Source: Paenibacillus glycinis (GTDB taxonomy: Bacteria; Bacillota; Bacilli; Paenibacillales; Paenibacillaceae). From it: DNA of 64,000 nt. Made by a program: the position numbers and the translations under genes. The notes under the pieces were generated by a model. It saw only the letters and a list, made by a program, of their open reading frames with translations, ran no database searches and was not told the origin of the DNA. The number at the start of each line of letters is the position of its first letter. The stretch's first letter is position 1. Shown here piece after piece: positions 8,407 through 17,980 of the stretch. The stretch spans positions 62,001 through 126,000 of the forward strand of contig NZ_JAAAMV010000018.1 in assembly GCF_009909185.1 (NCBI RefSeq), written 5' to 3'.

Positions 8407-11400
8407 TTATTTGACGATCGCGGAGCCTTTGCCGAAGAGCGACTCGATGTCCTGCAGCAGCCGCTGCGACGGTTTCACCCGGAACGCTTCGCTCAACGCC
8501 ACCGTCCGGCCTTCCCGTTCGTAGAACAGGACGGTCTCGAGCGGGCCCGCGCTGCCCGTCAGCAGCGATTTCAGCCGTTCCATCGCCGCGGAATCCTCGC
8601 GGCCCGCGACGATCTTCACATAGAGCCGCTGCACCCGTTTCGCCGGCGCGACGCCCGGTTTGTCCGAAGCCTCGCCGTTGGCTTGGCGCGGCGAGCGGTC
8701 GCTGCCGGCTGATGCGGAATGCCGCTCCGCGGCTACGGAGCCATCGGAGGCAGCGCTCGGCCGCGGTGCCGCGGGAACGGCAGCCGCGGCGCCTGCCGGA
8801 CCGCGCTGACCCGAAGCCCTTCCGGTCCCGCCCGGAACGGCTTGCGCCGGAGAAGCCGCTGCGGCAGTACGCGCCGCACGGGCATCGGGCGCGCCGGACG
8901 GCGCTGCGCCGATATCGCGCGCTGCCGCCGCGCCGCCTCCTTGAGCCGCGTTGTCGCGCGCGGCCCGGCTCTGCCCGAAGCGCAGCAGCCGCTGCAGCTG
9001 CGCGGCAAGCTCCTTCGGCGGCCCGCCGCCGGACAAGCCGCTGCCGAGCGAAATCGCGTCCTCGAGCAGCAGCTTGTAGTCTTCGTCCTGATGCTGCAGC
9101 TTGGCCAGCGCGACGACGAGATTGCCGGGCTCGAGCAGCTGTTCGTGCCGCTTCCATACCGTCGGGAACGCGACCGCCTCGACGCGCATGATGCGATCCT
9201 CGACCTCGAGAAAGGCCATCGCTTGGCCCTTGCGCGTCATCAAGGGCTTCTTCGACACGACCATCGCGGCGACGAGCACGTAGGCGCCGTCCGGCGCTTC
9301 CGCCAAGTCGACCAAGCGATCGATCGGCTGGCCGGTCAAAGCCTCGTCGAAATCGTCGAGCGGATGCCCCGACAAATACATGCCGAGCAGCTCCCGCTCC
9401 AGCCCGAGCAGCTGGCCCGTGGTGAACGGCCGGACGTCCGGCAGCTCGACGTCCCAGTTCTGCACCTCGTCGAAGCCGAACAGCTCGATCTGCAGCTCCT
9501 CGCGTTCCTTGCGCCACTTCAGCGCGGCTTCGACCGTCTCGTCGAGCACGGCGATAAGCTGCGCCCGGTGGGCACCCAACGTATCGCACGCGCCCGCTTG
9601 AATCAACGATTCCAGCACGCGCTTGTTCACGACGCGCAGATCCGCGCGTCGGCACAGGTCCAGCAGGCTCTCGAACTTGCGCTCCGCGCGCTCCTTCAGC
9701 AAGGACTCGATCGCCTGCGTGCCCACGTTCTTGATCGAGGCCAAGCCGAAGCGGATCGCGCCGTTCACCGGCGTGAACGTCACGCTGCTCTCGTTTACGT
9801 CCGGCGGCAGCACTTCGATCTCCATCCGGCGGCATTCGTCGACGTATTCGGCCGTCTTGCGCTGGTTGCCCGTAACGGAAGCAAGCATGGACGCCATGAA
9901 CGGCACGGGGTGATTCGCCTTCAGCCATGCCGTCTGAAACGCCAGCACGCCGTAGGCAGCCGCATGGGCGCGCGGAAAGCCGTAATCGGCGAAACGGACG
10001 ATCATGTCGTAGACGGCGTTGGCGTCTTGCTCGCTATATCCTTGCCCCAAACTCCCGCTGACGAAATGCGCGCGCTGCTCGTCGAGCACCTCGCGCTTCT
10101 TCTTCGAGACGGCGCGGCGGAGCAGGTCGGCTTCGCCGAGCGAGAAGCCCGCCATCGACGACGCGATCTGCATGATCTGTTCCTGGTAGACGATAATGCC
10201 GTATGTGTCGGCGAGAATCGGTTCCAGCGACGGATGAGGGTACTCCACTTCCGCCGCTCCGTGCTTGCCTGCGATATATTTGGGAATAAAGTCCATCGGG
10301 CCCGGTCGATATAGCGCCACGACCGATACGATGTCTTCGAACTGCGTCGGCTTCAGGTCGCGGAGCACGCGGCGCACGCCGGAGGACTCCAATTGAAAAA
10401 TGCCCGTCGTCTCCCCTCGGGCCAGCATCGCATAGGTCACGGGGTCGTCGTCGGGGATAAAGCGGAAGTCCACCGTGATGCCCTGCTGCTTCTTCACCCA
10501 GTCGAGCGCCCGCTCCAGGATGGACAGCGTGCGCAAGCCGAGAAAATCCATCTTCAGCAGACCCACGGCTTCAAGGTTCTCCATGGAATACTGCGTCAGC
10601 GCCGTTCGTTCGGTGCCCGCCTGCAGCGGCACGTAGTTCGTCAGCGGCTCGCCGGAGATGACGACGCCCGCGGCATGGGTCGAGGCATGGCGGGGCATTC
10701 CTTCGACTTTGATCGCCATGCGGAGCAGATCCGCCGTCTTCGGCTGGCGTTCCGAGGCCTCGCGGAGCTCGGCGCTGGTCCGCAGCGCCTCTTCGAGCGA
10801 GATGCCGAGCTGATTCGGGATCAGCTTGGCCGCGCGGTCGACCTCGCCGAACGGCACCGCCATCGCCCGGCCGACGTCGCGCACGGCCGCCTTGGCCGCC
10901 ATCGTGCCGAACGTGATGATCTGGGCGACATGCTCGTCGCCGTACTTCGCCGACACGTACCCGATGACTTCGTCGCGCCGTTCGTCGTTGAAGTCGATGT
11001 CGATATCGGGCATCGAGACGCGCTCCGGATTCAGGAAGCGTTCGAACAACAGCTTGTATTTGAGCGGATCGACGTCCGTGATATTCAGCGTGTAGGCCAC
11101 GAGGCTGCCTGCCGAAGAGCCCCGGCCCGGACCCGTGCGGATGCCCTGCTCATGGGCGAAGCGGATAAAGTCCCAGACGATGAGGAAATAATCGCTGAAG
11201 CCCATGTTGTCGATGACCTTCAACTCGTAGAGCAGACGCTCGAGCGCCTTCCGCTTCGTGGATTCGTCAGACGTCCAGGCGGGATCGCCGGCGTACCGCG
11301 CCTCCAGGCCCTCCCTGCAGAGCGCTTCCAGGTAGGCGGACGAGGTCATGCTGGCCGGAATCGGATGGAACGCCGGCAACAGCGCCCGGCCGAACGTCAA

Positions 11401-12231
11401 TTCGAGCTCGCATTTCGCCGCGATCTCGACGCTTCGGCGCACCGCGTCCTCCGCTTGCCGGAATTGGAGGAACATCTCGTCGGCGCGCTTCAGGTACATC
11501 TGGTCCGTCAGCATCTGCAGCCGGTCGTCGTCCTCGACGGTTTTGCCGGTGCCGATGCAGATCAGCACGTCCTGCACCGCGGCATCGGACGGCTGCAGGT
11601 AATGCACGTCGTTGGTCGCGACGGTCGGGATGCCGGTCTGTTCCGCCAGCGCGAGCGTCGCCTGCAGCACTTTTTTCTGCTCCAGCATGCCGTGGTCCTG
11701 AAGCTCCAGGTAGAAGTCGTCGCCGAAGATCGCGCGGTAACGCTCGGCCGAACGAAGCGCTTCGTCGAGCCGGTCGTGCAGCAGGTGCTGGGCGATCTCG
11801 CTGCCGAGGCAGGAGCTGAGGCAGATCAAGCCTTCCGCGTGCGCGCGCAGCGATTCGAAATCGATCCGCGGCTTATAGTGAAACCCTTCCAAATGGCCGA
11901 TGGAGCTCAGCTTCATCAAATTGCGGTAGCCCGTCTCGTTCTTGGCGAGCAGGATCAGGTGATAGATCGGATTGTCTTTGCGCGTGCCTTTGTCGAAACG
12001 GGAGCCGGTCGTCAAATAGACCTCGCAGCCGATGATCGGTTTGATCCCGCGGGCCCGGCACGCCTTGTAAAACGGAACGGCGCCGTACATGACGCCGTGA
12101 TCGGTCAGCGCGAGCGCCTTCATGCCCTGCTCCGCGGCGGACTCTACCAGATCCTTGATCCGGGCGGCCCCGTCCAGGAGGCTGAATTCGCTATGAACAT
12201 GCAAGTGTACAAATTCGCGTGCGCCGCTCAT
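8407..12231 (-). CDS. dnaE: DNA polymerase III subunit alpha (DnaE)
   Basis: The low-GC Gram-positive DnaE-type replicative polymerase that extends RNA primers before PolC. The N-terminal PHP domain carries [12 protein letters not shown] (His11, His13); the polymerase core has [10 protein letters not shown] (near 367) and the catalytic acidic PDIDIDF (about 408-414); a helix-hairpin-helix region and an OB domain follow. Length is about 1274 residues against roughly 1115 in B. subtilis. Most of the excess is an Ala/Gly/Pro/Arg-rich linker of about 135 residues near 1064-1199 (DNA 8635-9042), before a conserved-looking last 75 residues. The ATG at 12231 is preferred over 12237 because AAGGA abuts the latter. 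Confidence 0.97.
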   Translation of the reverse strand: MSGAREFVHLHVHSEFSLLDGAARIKDLVESAAEQGMKALALTDHGVMYGAVPFYKACRARGIKPIIGCEVYLTTGSRFDKGTRKDNPIYHLILLAKNETGYRNLMKLSSIGHLEGFHYKPRIDFESLRAHAEGLICLSSCLGSEIAQHLLHDRLDEALRSAERYRAIFGDDFYLELQDHGMLEQKKVLQATLALAEQTGIPTVATNDVHYLQPSDAAVQDVLICIGTGKTVEDDDRLQMLTDQMYLKRADEMFLQFRQAEDAVRRSVEIAAKCELELTFGRALLPAFHPIPASMTSSAYLEALCREGLEARYAGDPAWTSDESTKRKALERLLYELKVIDNMGFSDYFLIVWDFIRFAHEQGIRTGPGRGSSAGSLVAYTLNITDVDPLKYKLLFERFLNPERVSMPDIDIDFNDERRDEVIGYVSAKYGDEHVAQIITFGTMAAKAAVRDVGRAMAVPFGEVDRAAKLIPNQLGISLEEALRTSAELREASERQPKTADLLRMAIKVEGMPRHASTHAAGVVISGEPLTNYVPLQAGTERTALTQYSMENLEAVGLLKMDFLGLRTLSILERALDWVKKQQGITVDFRFIPDDDPVTYAMLARGETTGIFQLESSGVRRVLRDLKPTQFEDIVSVVALYRPGPMDFIPKYIAGKHGAAEVEYPHPSLEPILADTYGIIVYQEQIMQIASSMAGFSLGEADLLRRAVSKKKREVLDEQRAHFVSGSLGQGYSEQDANAVYDMIVRFADYGFPRAHAAAYGVLAFQTAWLKANHPVPFMASMLASVTGNQRKTAEYVDECRRMEIEVLPPDVNESSVTFTPVNGAIRFGLASIKNVGTQAIESLLKERAERKFESLLDLCRRADLRVVNKRVLESLIQAGACDTLGAHRAQLIAVLDETVEAALKWRKEREELQIELFGFDEVQNWDVELPDVRPFTTGQLLGLERELLGMYLSGHPLDDFDEALTGQPIDRLVDLAEAPDGAYVLVAAMVVSKKPLMTRKGQAMAFLEVEDRIMRVEAVAFPTVWKRHEQLLEPGNLVVALAKLQHQDEDYKLLLEDAISLGSGLSGGGPPKELAAQLQRLLRFGQSRAARDNAAQGGGAAAARDIGAAPSGAPDARAARTAAAASPAQAVPGGTGRASGQRGPAGAAAAVPAAPRPSAASDGSVAAERHSASAGSDRSPRQANGEASDKPGVAPAKRVQRLYVKIVAGREDSAAMERLKSLLTGSAGPLETVLFYEREGRTVALSEAFRVKPSQRLLQDIESLFGKGSAIVK

Positions 12232-12280
12232 CGCCATTCCTTCTTTCTATCGTAAACGAGCATCATTTTCTATCATTTTA

Positions 12281-12310
12281 TCATATTGGCGCCCTGCCCG
12301 CCCATACAAT
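12281..12310 (+). promoter_or_regulatory. Sigma-E promoter of ytrHI
   Basis: TCATATT (12281-12287), a 15-base spacer and CATACAAT (12303-12310) match the sigma-E consensus ([GT][AC]ATATT, CATACAnT) at nearly every defined position. ytrH is a sigma-E gene in Bacillus. The predicted start near 12317 makes a leader of about 185 bases that contains the whole 45-bp repeat array. Confidence 0.75.
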
Positions 12311-12318
12311 GGGACTAG

Positions 12319-12453
12319 GGCTGGTCGTTCCGCTCGCGCGCAACTGCTCGCCCATGCATCCGGGGCCGGTCGTTCCGCTCGCGCGCAACTGCTCGCCCAT
12401 GCATCCGGGGCCGGTCGTTTCGCTCGCGCGCAACTGCTCGCCCATGCATCCCG
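12319..12453. repeat. Three 45-bp tandem repeats in the ytrH leader
   Basis: Units begin at 12319, 12364 and 12409 and differ at only a few positions. They start within a few bases of the predicted transcription start of ytrHI, so they would be transcribed as part of its 5' untranslated leader. The period is a multiple of three and the plus frame stays open, but no ribosome site precedes any ATG in it, so I do not call a gene. Confidence 0.93.
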
Positions 12454-12502
12454 GGAGGACAAGCCCCGTCCCCCCGACTTGACCGGAAGGGAGCGAAGCA
12501 CC

Positions 12503-12829
12503 ATGGACTCTTTCTTCACGAAAGCCACGATCGATTTCTTCATCGCCTTCGGCGTCGTGTTCGGCGGCTCGATGCTGGCCGGCATGGGATCCGTGTTCGT
12601 CATGGCAGCCCCGGCCGCCATCATGCTCGATACGGCTTCCCGCTTGAAAATATGGGCGCTCGTCGCCGCCGTCGGCGGGACGATCGATCCCATGCGGGTC
12701 ATCGAAAGCAACATGATGGACGGCCATCTCTCGCCCGTCGTGCTGCAAATCGGTTACATTCTCTGCGCTTTCCTCGGCGCGCACATGGGCACGGAGCTTG
12801 TTCGCTGGCTCTGCAGAGGGGCGGTCTAG
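12503..12829 (+). CDS. ytrH: Sporulation membrane protein YtrH
   Basis: A 108-residue membrane protein needed for efficient sporulation in Bacillus, made in the mother cell under sigma-E. Three hydrophobic stretches (about 8-32, 45-60, 75-100) make it an integral membrane protein, with the family's PMRVIESN and GAHMGTELVRWL stretches. The ATG at 12503 follows GGAAGGGAG; an upstream in-frame ATG at 12479 has no ribosome site. It is 3 bases from ytrI and is preceded by a sigma-E promoter and the repeat-bearing leader. Confidence 0.9.
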   Translation: MDSFFTKATIDFFIAFGVVFGGSMLAGMGSVFVMAAPAAIMLDTASRLKIWALVAAVGGTIDPMRVIESNMMDGHLSPVVLQIGYILCAFLGAHMGTELVRWLCRGAV

Positions 12830-12832
12830 CGG

Positions 12833-13345
12833 ATGCGCGTGCCTCCTTTCGAACGCTATGCGCGATTCACGCAGGCCGTCGCCTTCGTCGTGCTCGGCGG
12901 CATTCTCGGCGCCATGGCGTACCATGCCGTCTTCTTCATGAACTTCAACGCGCTGCGCGCGACGAATACGGAATTGGAAGATAAACTGATCGATTACGAG
13001 GACCGGATCGAGAAGCTGAATCAATTCAAGAACCAGCATACGGTCGTGAAGAGCATTTTGCCGATCTTGCTGGATCAGAAGGAAAACGAGGCGGAAGACG
13101 GGTTTGACGAGCGGACGAGGCTGGCGCTCAAAACCCGTTTGAAGAAGGACCTCTCCGTCTTTCTGGGGACGAGCATCTACAAAATCAACACGAACGCGGA
13201 GTTGGCCAGGCTGCTGCTGGACAGCAAGGTATACATCGTCGGGGGCAACAAGGAGTTTACCGTGAGCATCCATACGATGCTGGTCGTCGACAACGTGCTG
13301 CAGGTCTGGTTCATCGCGAAGCCCTACGAGCGTCCGCTCAAATGA
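12833..13345 (+). CDS. ytrI: Sporulation membrane protein YtrI
   Basis: A 170-residue protein with one transmembrane helix near residues 13-37, a short coiled-coil-like stretch (about 44-65, LEDKLIDYEDRIEKLNQ) and a soluble C-terminal domain. YtrI is cotranscribed with YtrH in Bacillus and supports sporulation; the biochemical role is not known. Its start lies 3 bases past the ytrH stop, so expression follows the sigma-E promoter at 12281. In Bacillus nrnA (ytqI) follows; here a 154-bp gap leads straight to ytpI. Confidence 0.87.
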   Translation: MRVPPFERYARFTQAVAFVVLGGILGAMAYHAVFFMNFNALRATNTELEDKLIDYEDRIEKLNQFKNQHTVVKSILPILLDQKENEAEDGFDERTRLALKTRLKKDLSVFLGTSIYKINTNAELARLLLDSKVYIVGGNKEFTVSIHTMLVVDNVLQVWFIAKPYERPLK

Positions 13346-13499
13346 CGCTTCATTAGCAGCGCGGCCGAGCGTCGCCCAAGCATCGCAAAAACAGCCGCTC
13401 CGCATGGGCGACGGGCGTTTTCGCTTGTCGCCCGTTTCATGATACAATGGGAAACAAATCGGAAAGCTTGTTCAACGATAAAGGAGCTGCACGCACGTC

Positions 13500-13796
13500 A
13501 TGGTCAATGCCTTACACTGGGTCATCGTTCTCGTCATCTGTCTCACGTCGCTGATGTCGGTCTATTTCAGCTTCAAAGCCCGCCGCGCCTCCGACACGCG
13601 CCTGAGGGGGATGCTAAGCGCGCGCCTCAACATGAGCATGGGGGTCATGCTAGTCTTCATCGCCCTCTTCATGATGCTCGCCTTCACGGGCTCGACGGTC
13701 AAAGTCATCATCAGCGGACTGATCATCGTCATCGGCTTGTTCAATCTGTTCGCCGGCCTCCGCAACAACAGCGTCTACCGGTCGATGAAAGGGTAG
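13500..13796 (+). CDS. ytpI: YtpI family membrane protein
   Basis: A 98-residue integral membrane protein with three hydrophobic segments (about 5-26, 47-66, 68-88), a basic first loop (FKARRASDTRLRG) and a short basic tail. It matches YtpI in length, topology and position next to ytoI. No biochemical function is established. AAAGGAG is present but about 13 bases before the ATG, rather far. It converges on ytoI with only 25 bp between the stops. Confidence 0.82.
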   Translation: MVNALHWVIVLVICLTSLMSVYFSFKARRASDTRLRGMLSARLNMSMGVMLVFIALFMMLAFTGSTVKVIISGLIIVIGLFNLFAGLRNNSVYRSMKG

Positions 13797-13821
13797 AACG
13801 GATCTGAATTTTGAACATCCT

Positions 13822-15171
13822 CTAATACGGATCGATCAGCTGCGCCGCGAGCAGCGCCTTGGCCGCCGTGCCGCCGGGGTCCTTCAGCTCGATTTCGAGC
13901 TTGGCGCTCTTGCGGCTCATCTCCAGCAGCGCCGGCACGATCACGACCTCGCTCTCCAATTGGATCGGACGGACAAAGTACGTCGTCATGCTTTCGATCA
14001 CGTAATCCCGCTTCCCCAGCTCCCGAATGAGCCCCCTGGCCGCCTGCGTCATGAGCGTGACCAGCACCCCTTCCGAGATCGTCCCGAACGTGCCGGACAT
14101 CTGCGGCGTGATTCGTCCCTCGTACCGGAAATCAGCTCCATCCTCTCCCTCTTCCTTCAACCGAAAACCCGCGCCGATCAACTCGTCGAACGTTTCCCCG
14201 GATTCCTTTTGCTTGCCCGCATACCGCATCGCCTCCAGCGCTTCGGCCCGGCTGATGGCCGCCAGCAGCTTGCGGTTCTTGTCCACGATCGGCAGCAAAT
14301 CGATCCCTTCGGCCGCCATCGTATGCGCCGCGGACGCGATGGGAATATTCGGCGCGGCCGTAATGGGGCTGCGCGTCATCAGCTTCTCCACCGGCTGGCC
14401 GTCGTCCTCGCCCTCGGCATCCTTCGCCGTCATCATGCCCACCACGCGCCCCCGTTCGTCCAACACGGGAAACCGCGTTCCGCCCACGCGCGCGGCCAGC
14501 TGCACGTAATCGCCCTTCGTCTCGCCGAGCCGCATCGTTTCCACGTGCCGCGTGTACGTCACGATATCTTCCACGAGCATGATTTTCTGCCGGATGAGCC
14601 GGTCGAACATCGCCCGGTTGATCATCGAGGCGACCGTGAACGTATCATGCTTCGAAGAGATGATCGGAAGGCCGAGCTCGTCCGCGAGCTGCTTGATATC
14701 CTCGCTCGTGCCGAACCCCCCCGTGATGAGCACGCCCGCTCCCTGCTCCAGCGCGCATCGGTGCGCGCCCTGCCGGTTCCCGACGATGAGCAAGCTGCCC
14801 GCGTCGATATAGCGGACCATGGCGTCGAGCTCCATGGCGCCGATGACGAACTTGTGGAGCGTCTTCTCCAGTCCGCCGGCGCCGCCGTACAGCTCGCCCT
14901 GCACGATATCGGCCACTTCCCCGAACGTCAGTCGGTCGAGCGATTCGCGGTTGCGCCGCTGGATCCGGACGGTCCCGATCCGCTCCTTGGTGCTGACCAG
15001 CCCCGTCGATTCGGCTTCCTTGATCGCCTTGTACGCCGTTCCCTCGCTCACTTCCAGCTCGTCCGCCATCGTGCGCACGGACAGCTTCGTGCCGATCTCG
15101 AGCTGGCGAATGTATTCCATCAACCGCTCGTGCTTCGTTTGCGCTTCGGGCGATTTGCCTGCGGATCCCAC
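13822..15171 (-). CDS. ytoI: DRTGG / CBS / hotdog domain protein YtoI
   Basis: A 449-residue multi-domain regulator-like protein. In order: an N-terminal winged helix-turn-helix (about 10-70, TKLSVRTMADELEVSEGTAYKAIKEAE), a DRTGG domain (about 80-185), two CBS motifs (about 195-310, which in such proteins usually bind adenine nucleotides), and a C-terminal hotdog thioesterase-like domain (about 345-449). This is the architecture of Bacillus YtoI. What it senses and whether it binds DNA are untested. It is divergent from the ATP-grasp cluster that starts 239 bp away. Confidence 0.88.
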   Translation of the reverse strand: MGSAGKSPEAQTKHERLMEYIRQLEIGTKLSVRTMADELEVSEGTAYKAIKEAESTGLVSTKERIGTVRIQRRNRESLDRLTFGEVADIVQGELYGGAGGLEKTLHKFVIGAMELDAMVRYIDAGSLLIVGNRQGAHRCALEQGAGVLITGGFGTSEDIKQLADELGLPIISSKHDTFTVASMINRAMFDRLIRQKIMLVEDIVTYTRHVETMRLGETKGDYVQLAARVGGTRFPVLDERGRVVGMMTAKDAEGEDDGQPVEKLMTRSPITAAPNIPIASAAHTMAAEGIDLLPIVDKNRKLLAAISRAEALEAMRYAGKQKESGETFDELIGAGFRLKEEGEDGADFRYEGRITPQMSGTFGTISEGVLVTLMTQAARGLIRELGKRDYVIESMTTYFVRPIQLESEVVIVPALLEMSRKSAKLEIELKDPGGTAAKALLAAQLIDPY

Positions 15172-15307
15172 GGCGTTCCCTCCTTGTCTTTCTTCGCCTT
15201 ACCCTGCTTGTTTGGTTTCATTTTAGCAGAAAGGGCAGCCCGCACGCACGGTTCTTTGGGCGCCGGGAACCGTTATTTTATCTCGAAATCGGCTCTGTCC
15301 GCCAATC

Positions 15308-15335
15308 ACCAAGGGGTAGATGTCCTCATATGATG
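15308..15335 (+). promoter_or_regulatory. Possible sigma-K promoter before the YheC/YheD cluster
   Basis: AC at 15308-15309, 17 bases, then CATATGATG at 15327-15335 fits the sigma-K pattern (AC, 16-17 bases, CATAnnnTA) except for the last base. It lies about 75 bases before the first ATP-grasp gene. The consensus is short, so chance matches are common; support comes mainly from the coat-associated family downstream. Confidence 0.3.
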
Positions 15336-15410
15336 AACTAATTCGTGTCAAAACCCTATGGACCCCTGGCCAAAACGTCATCATCCTCCGGCATGGAAGG
15401 AGATCCGTCG

Positions 15411-16778
15411 ATGCTGAAATCGAAAGTTGCCGTGCAGGTTATCAGTCCTGGCATTCTGCCGGATGACGCCATCATGCTCGGCGACGCCTATCTGAGACAA
15501 TGGAAAATCCCGCAAGGTCAGCCGGTGACGCTTAAATTCGGGGCTATGCGCCAATACGTCAAGGTCGTTCCGGTCGAACGGTTCGACGGCATGCGGATCG
15601 GACAGAGTCTCGCGAGAAAAATGGGGCTTCTGGAGAGTACCAACCTTCGCATCCGCTACCGCGCCGACGAAGCCGTGCTTGCCTTGGGACCGCTGATCGG
15701 CGTGCTGATCAGCCGAGACGACCCGGAGCATCGCGATCGGCCGTTCGGCTCCATTACGATGTTCTGCAAAGAGCTGGTGGATGCCTGCGCCGCGCAGGGC
15801 GCCCATGTGTATTTCTTCACCCCGCATCACCTGAAAGGCAATTTCAATACCGTCGAGGGCTGGGTGTACGCCGACGGCTGGCGCAAAGCCTTCCTGCCGT
15901 CGCCGGACGTCGTCAACAACCGGCTTACCTCGCGCAAGCTGGAAAACCGTCCCAACGTGCAGGAATTCATCCAAGAGGTCAAGGTGCGGCACAGGAGCAC
16001 GGTCTTCAACGAGAAATTCCTCGACAAGCCGGAAGTGTTCGAAGCGCTCGCGAAGGACCCTTCGCTGGTGAAATATTTGCCCGAATCGCATGTGCTCAAA
16101 AATTTCCCGATGCTCAAGACGATGTGCAACAGATACCATACCGTGTTCCTGAAGCCGGTCCGGGGCAGTTTGGGCAAAGGCATTATCCGCATCACGCGGA
16201 CGGAGGGCGAAGCGTATTCCGCGCAGTACGCCACGGTCGGCGGCACGCGCAGGCATCAATTCAGCAGCCTGCTCAAGCTCTACGGCTCGATCTCCGGCAA
16301 GATGAAAACCGTCCGGTATCAAATTCAGCAAGGGCTGCAATTGATCGACATCATGGGACGCCCGGTCGATTTTCGCGCGCTCGTGCAGAAGAACGAGACG
16401 GGCAAATGGGTGCTGACGTCCATCGTCGCCCGCACGGCGGGCAGCCATCATTTCGTCTCCAACCTGGCGCGCGGCGGCACGCTGAGCACGGTACGCGAAG
16501 CCGTCGGCCGCTCCAATCTGTCCGGCACGAGCAGCCAGGAAGCGCCCGGGAAGCTCTCGCGCGCGGCGCTTGACATCGCCCACGGCGTCGACATGTTCAT
16601 TCCCGCGCACTTCGGCGAGCTTGGCATCGATCTCGCGCTGGATACGCATGGCCGCGTTTGGCTTCTGGAAGTGAATTCCAAACCGTCCAAAAACGACAAC
16701 ACGCCGCTGCAGGATCAGAAAATCCGCCCTTCCGTCCGCAATATGATTCGCTACGCACGGCACTTGGCCGAATTTTAA
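15411..16778 (+). CDS. YheC/YheD family ATP-grasp protein, paralogue 1 (long form)
   Basis: A 455-residue ATP-grasp enzyme of the YheC/YheD group, which is linked to the endospore coat; the reaction (probably ATP-driven amide ligation) is unproved. An N-terminal beta-rich domain (about 1-95) precedes the pre-ATP-grasp region (LGPLIGVLISRD) and the ATP-grasp fold: TVFLKPVRGSLGKGI near 265-280, the YQIQQGLQL and PVDFRALVQK stretches, and the metal-binding LLEVNSKPSK near the C-terminus. GGAAGGAGA precedes the ATG at 15411; earlier in-frame starts lack a ribosome site. First of four closely spaced paralogues, 20 bp before the next. Confidence 0.9.
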   Translation: MLKSKVAVQVISPGILPDDAIMLGDAYLRQWKIPQGQPVTLKFGAMRQYVKVVPVERFDGMRIGQSLARKMGLLESTNLRIRYRADEAVLALGPLIGVLISRDDPEHRDRPFGSITMFCKELVDACAAQGAHVYFFTPHHLKGNFNTVEGWVYADGWRKAFLPSPDVVNNRLTSRKLENRPNVQEFIQEVKVRHRSTVFNEKFLDKPEVFEALAKDPSLVKYLPESHVLKNFPMLKTMCNRYHTVFLKPVRGSLGKGIIRITRTEGEAYSAQYATVGGTRRHQFSSLLKLYGSISGKMKTVRYQIQQGLQLIDIMGRPVDFRALVQKNETGKWVLTSIVARTAGSHHFVSNLARGGTLSTVREAVGRSNLSGTSSQEAPGKLSRAALDIAHGVDMFIPAHFGELGIDLALDTHGRVWLLEVNSKPSKNDNTPLQDQKIRPSVRNMIRYARHLAEF

Positions 16779-16798
16779 AGCTAAAGGAGGAAGCGGAT

Positions 16799-17980
16799 AT
16801 GGCTGAGCCAGCACGATCCGGCATCCTCGGCATCATGATCAGCCGGCGGCAAGCCGAAGGCGCCGGCTTGAGCGGCCCTCCGCGCGCCATGCCGGAAGAC
16901 GACTTTTGCCGCCGCTTGTGCGCCTACGGGCATACGATCGGCATGCTCGTGTTTTTGTTTTGCGCCTCCGAGGCCGCTGCCGCCGATTCCGAGCGGATCG
17001 CGGGCTATCGGTTGCAGGGCGACGAATGGCAGGCGGGCAGCTTCCCGCTTCCCGACGTGGTCTACGACCGGGCGCTGCCGTCGTCGTCGGCGCAGGCCCG
17101 TTCGTTTCACGAAGCGCTGAATCGGCTGAGCCGCCGGAAGCGATATACGCTGCTGAACGGTTCGCTTCCCGGCAAGCTGGACGTCTACCACGCCCTGCAG
17201 CAGGAACCCGGCCTGCGGCGCTGGCTGCCCGAGACGCAGCCCTACGAAGGAGCCGCCCGGCTCGAGGCGCTTCTGGAGCGCCATCCGGCAGGCTTGTTCC
17301 TCAAGCCGTCCGCGGGCATGCACGGCAAAGGCGCGCTGCGGCTGCTCGCGGACGGGGACGGCTGGCGGATCGACGGCAGAGACCGGCATAACCGTCCGCT
17401 GGCCCGCCGCTTCGCCGACGGATCCGCGCTCGGCCGCTGGATCGACCGGTTCGCGTCCGCGGCGCCTTATCTGGTGCAGCCCTGCCTGGAGCTGACCGAC
17501 GGGGAAGGACGTTCCTTCGACGTGCGGGCGCTCATGCAAAAAGACGGCGAAGGCCGTTGGCGCTTTACCGGCGCGGCGGTGCGGCGGGGAAGTCCCGGCA
17601 GCGTCACGGCCAACCTGCACGGCGGCGGAACGGCCGTCCAAGCGGAGGAAGCCTTCAAGACCAGGTACGGCGACGACGGAGCCGCAACGCTCGTGCAGCG
17701 CATCCGCGGAGCAAGCGAACGATACGCCGCCGCCCTGGAACAGCATTTCGGCCGCTTGGCCGAACTCGGCCTCGATTTCGGCCTTGAGCCCCATGGCCGG
17801 CTTTGGCTGCTGGAAGCCAACGCCAAGCCGGGACGACAATCCTTCGACAGCGACGCCGAGACCGCCGAGCTGGCCGTTCGTCGTCCAATCGATTACGCGA
17901 TGCTGCTGGCCTCCCGCCAGCGACCCGTTTACCCGTCCACCCGAATTCAAAGGAGATACATCCAGGAGGTTCATCCATGA
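16799..17980 (+). CDS. YheC/YheD family ATP-grasp protein, paralogue 2 (short form)
   Basis: A 393-residue relative without the N-terminal beta domain. ATP-grasp features are present: LFLKPSAGMHGKGALRLL, YLVQPCLELTDGEGRSFDVRALMQK and the metal site LLEANAKPGR. It is the most Ala/Arg/Gly-rich and diverged of the five, but no conserved motif is lost, so it is probably active. GGAGGAAG lies 8 bases before the ATG at 16799. Its stop overlaps the next gene's start (ATGA at 17977-17980), which points to coupled translation. Confidence 0.88.
   Translation: MAEPARSGILGIMISRRQAEGAGLSGPPRAMPEDDFCRRLCAYGHTIGMLVFLFCASEAAAADSERIAGYRLQGDEWQAGSFPLPDVVYDRALPSSSAQARSFHEALNRLSRRKRYTLLNGSLPGKLDVYHALQQEPGLRRWLPETQPYEGAARLEALLERHPAGLFLKPSAGMHGKGALRLLADGDGWRIDGRDRHNRPLARRFADGSALGRWIDRFASAAPYLVQPCLELTDGEGRSFDVRALMQKDGEGRWRFTGAAVRRGSPGSVTANLHGGGTAVQAEEAFKTRYGDDGAATLVQRIRGASERYAAALEQHFGRLAELGLDFGLEPHGRLWLLEANAKPGRQSFDSDAETAELAVRRPIDYAMLLASRQRPVYPSTRIQRRYIQEVHP

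Noticed and set aside
12354..12482. A 42-codon leader peptide made of 14-15 residue repeats in the ytrH leader.
   Set aside because: The frame stays open only because the repeat length is a multiple of three; no ribosome site precedes the ATGs.
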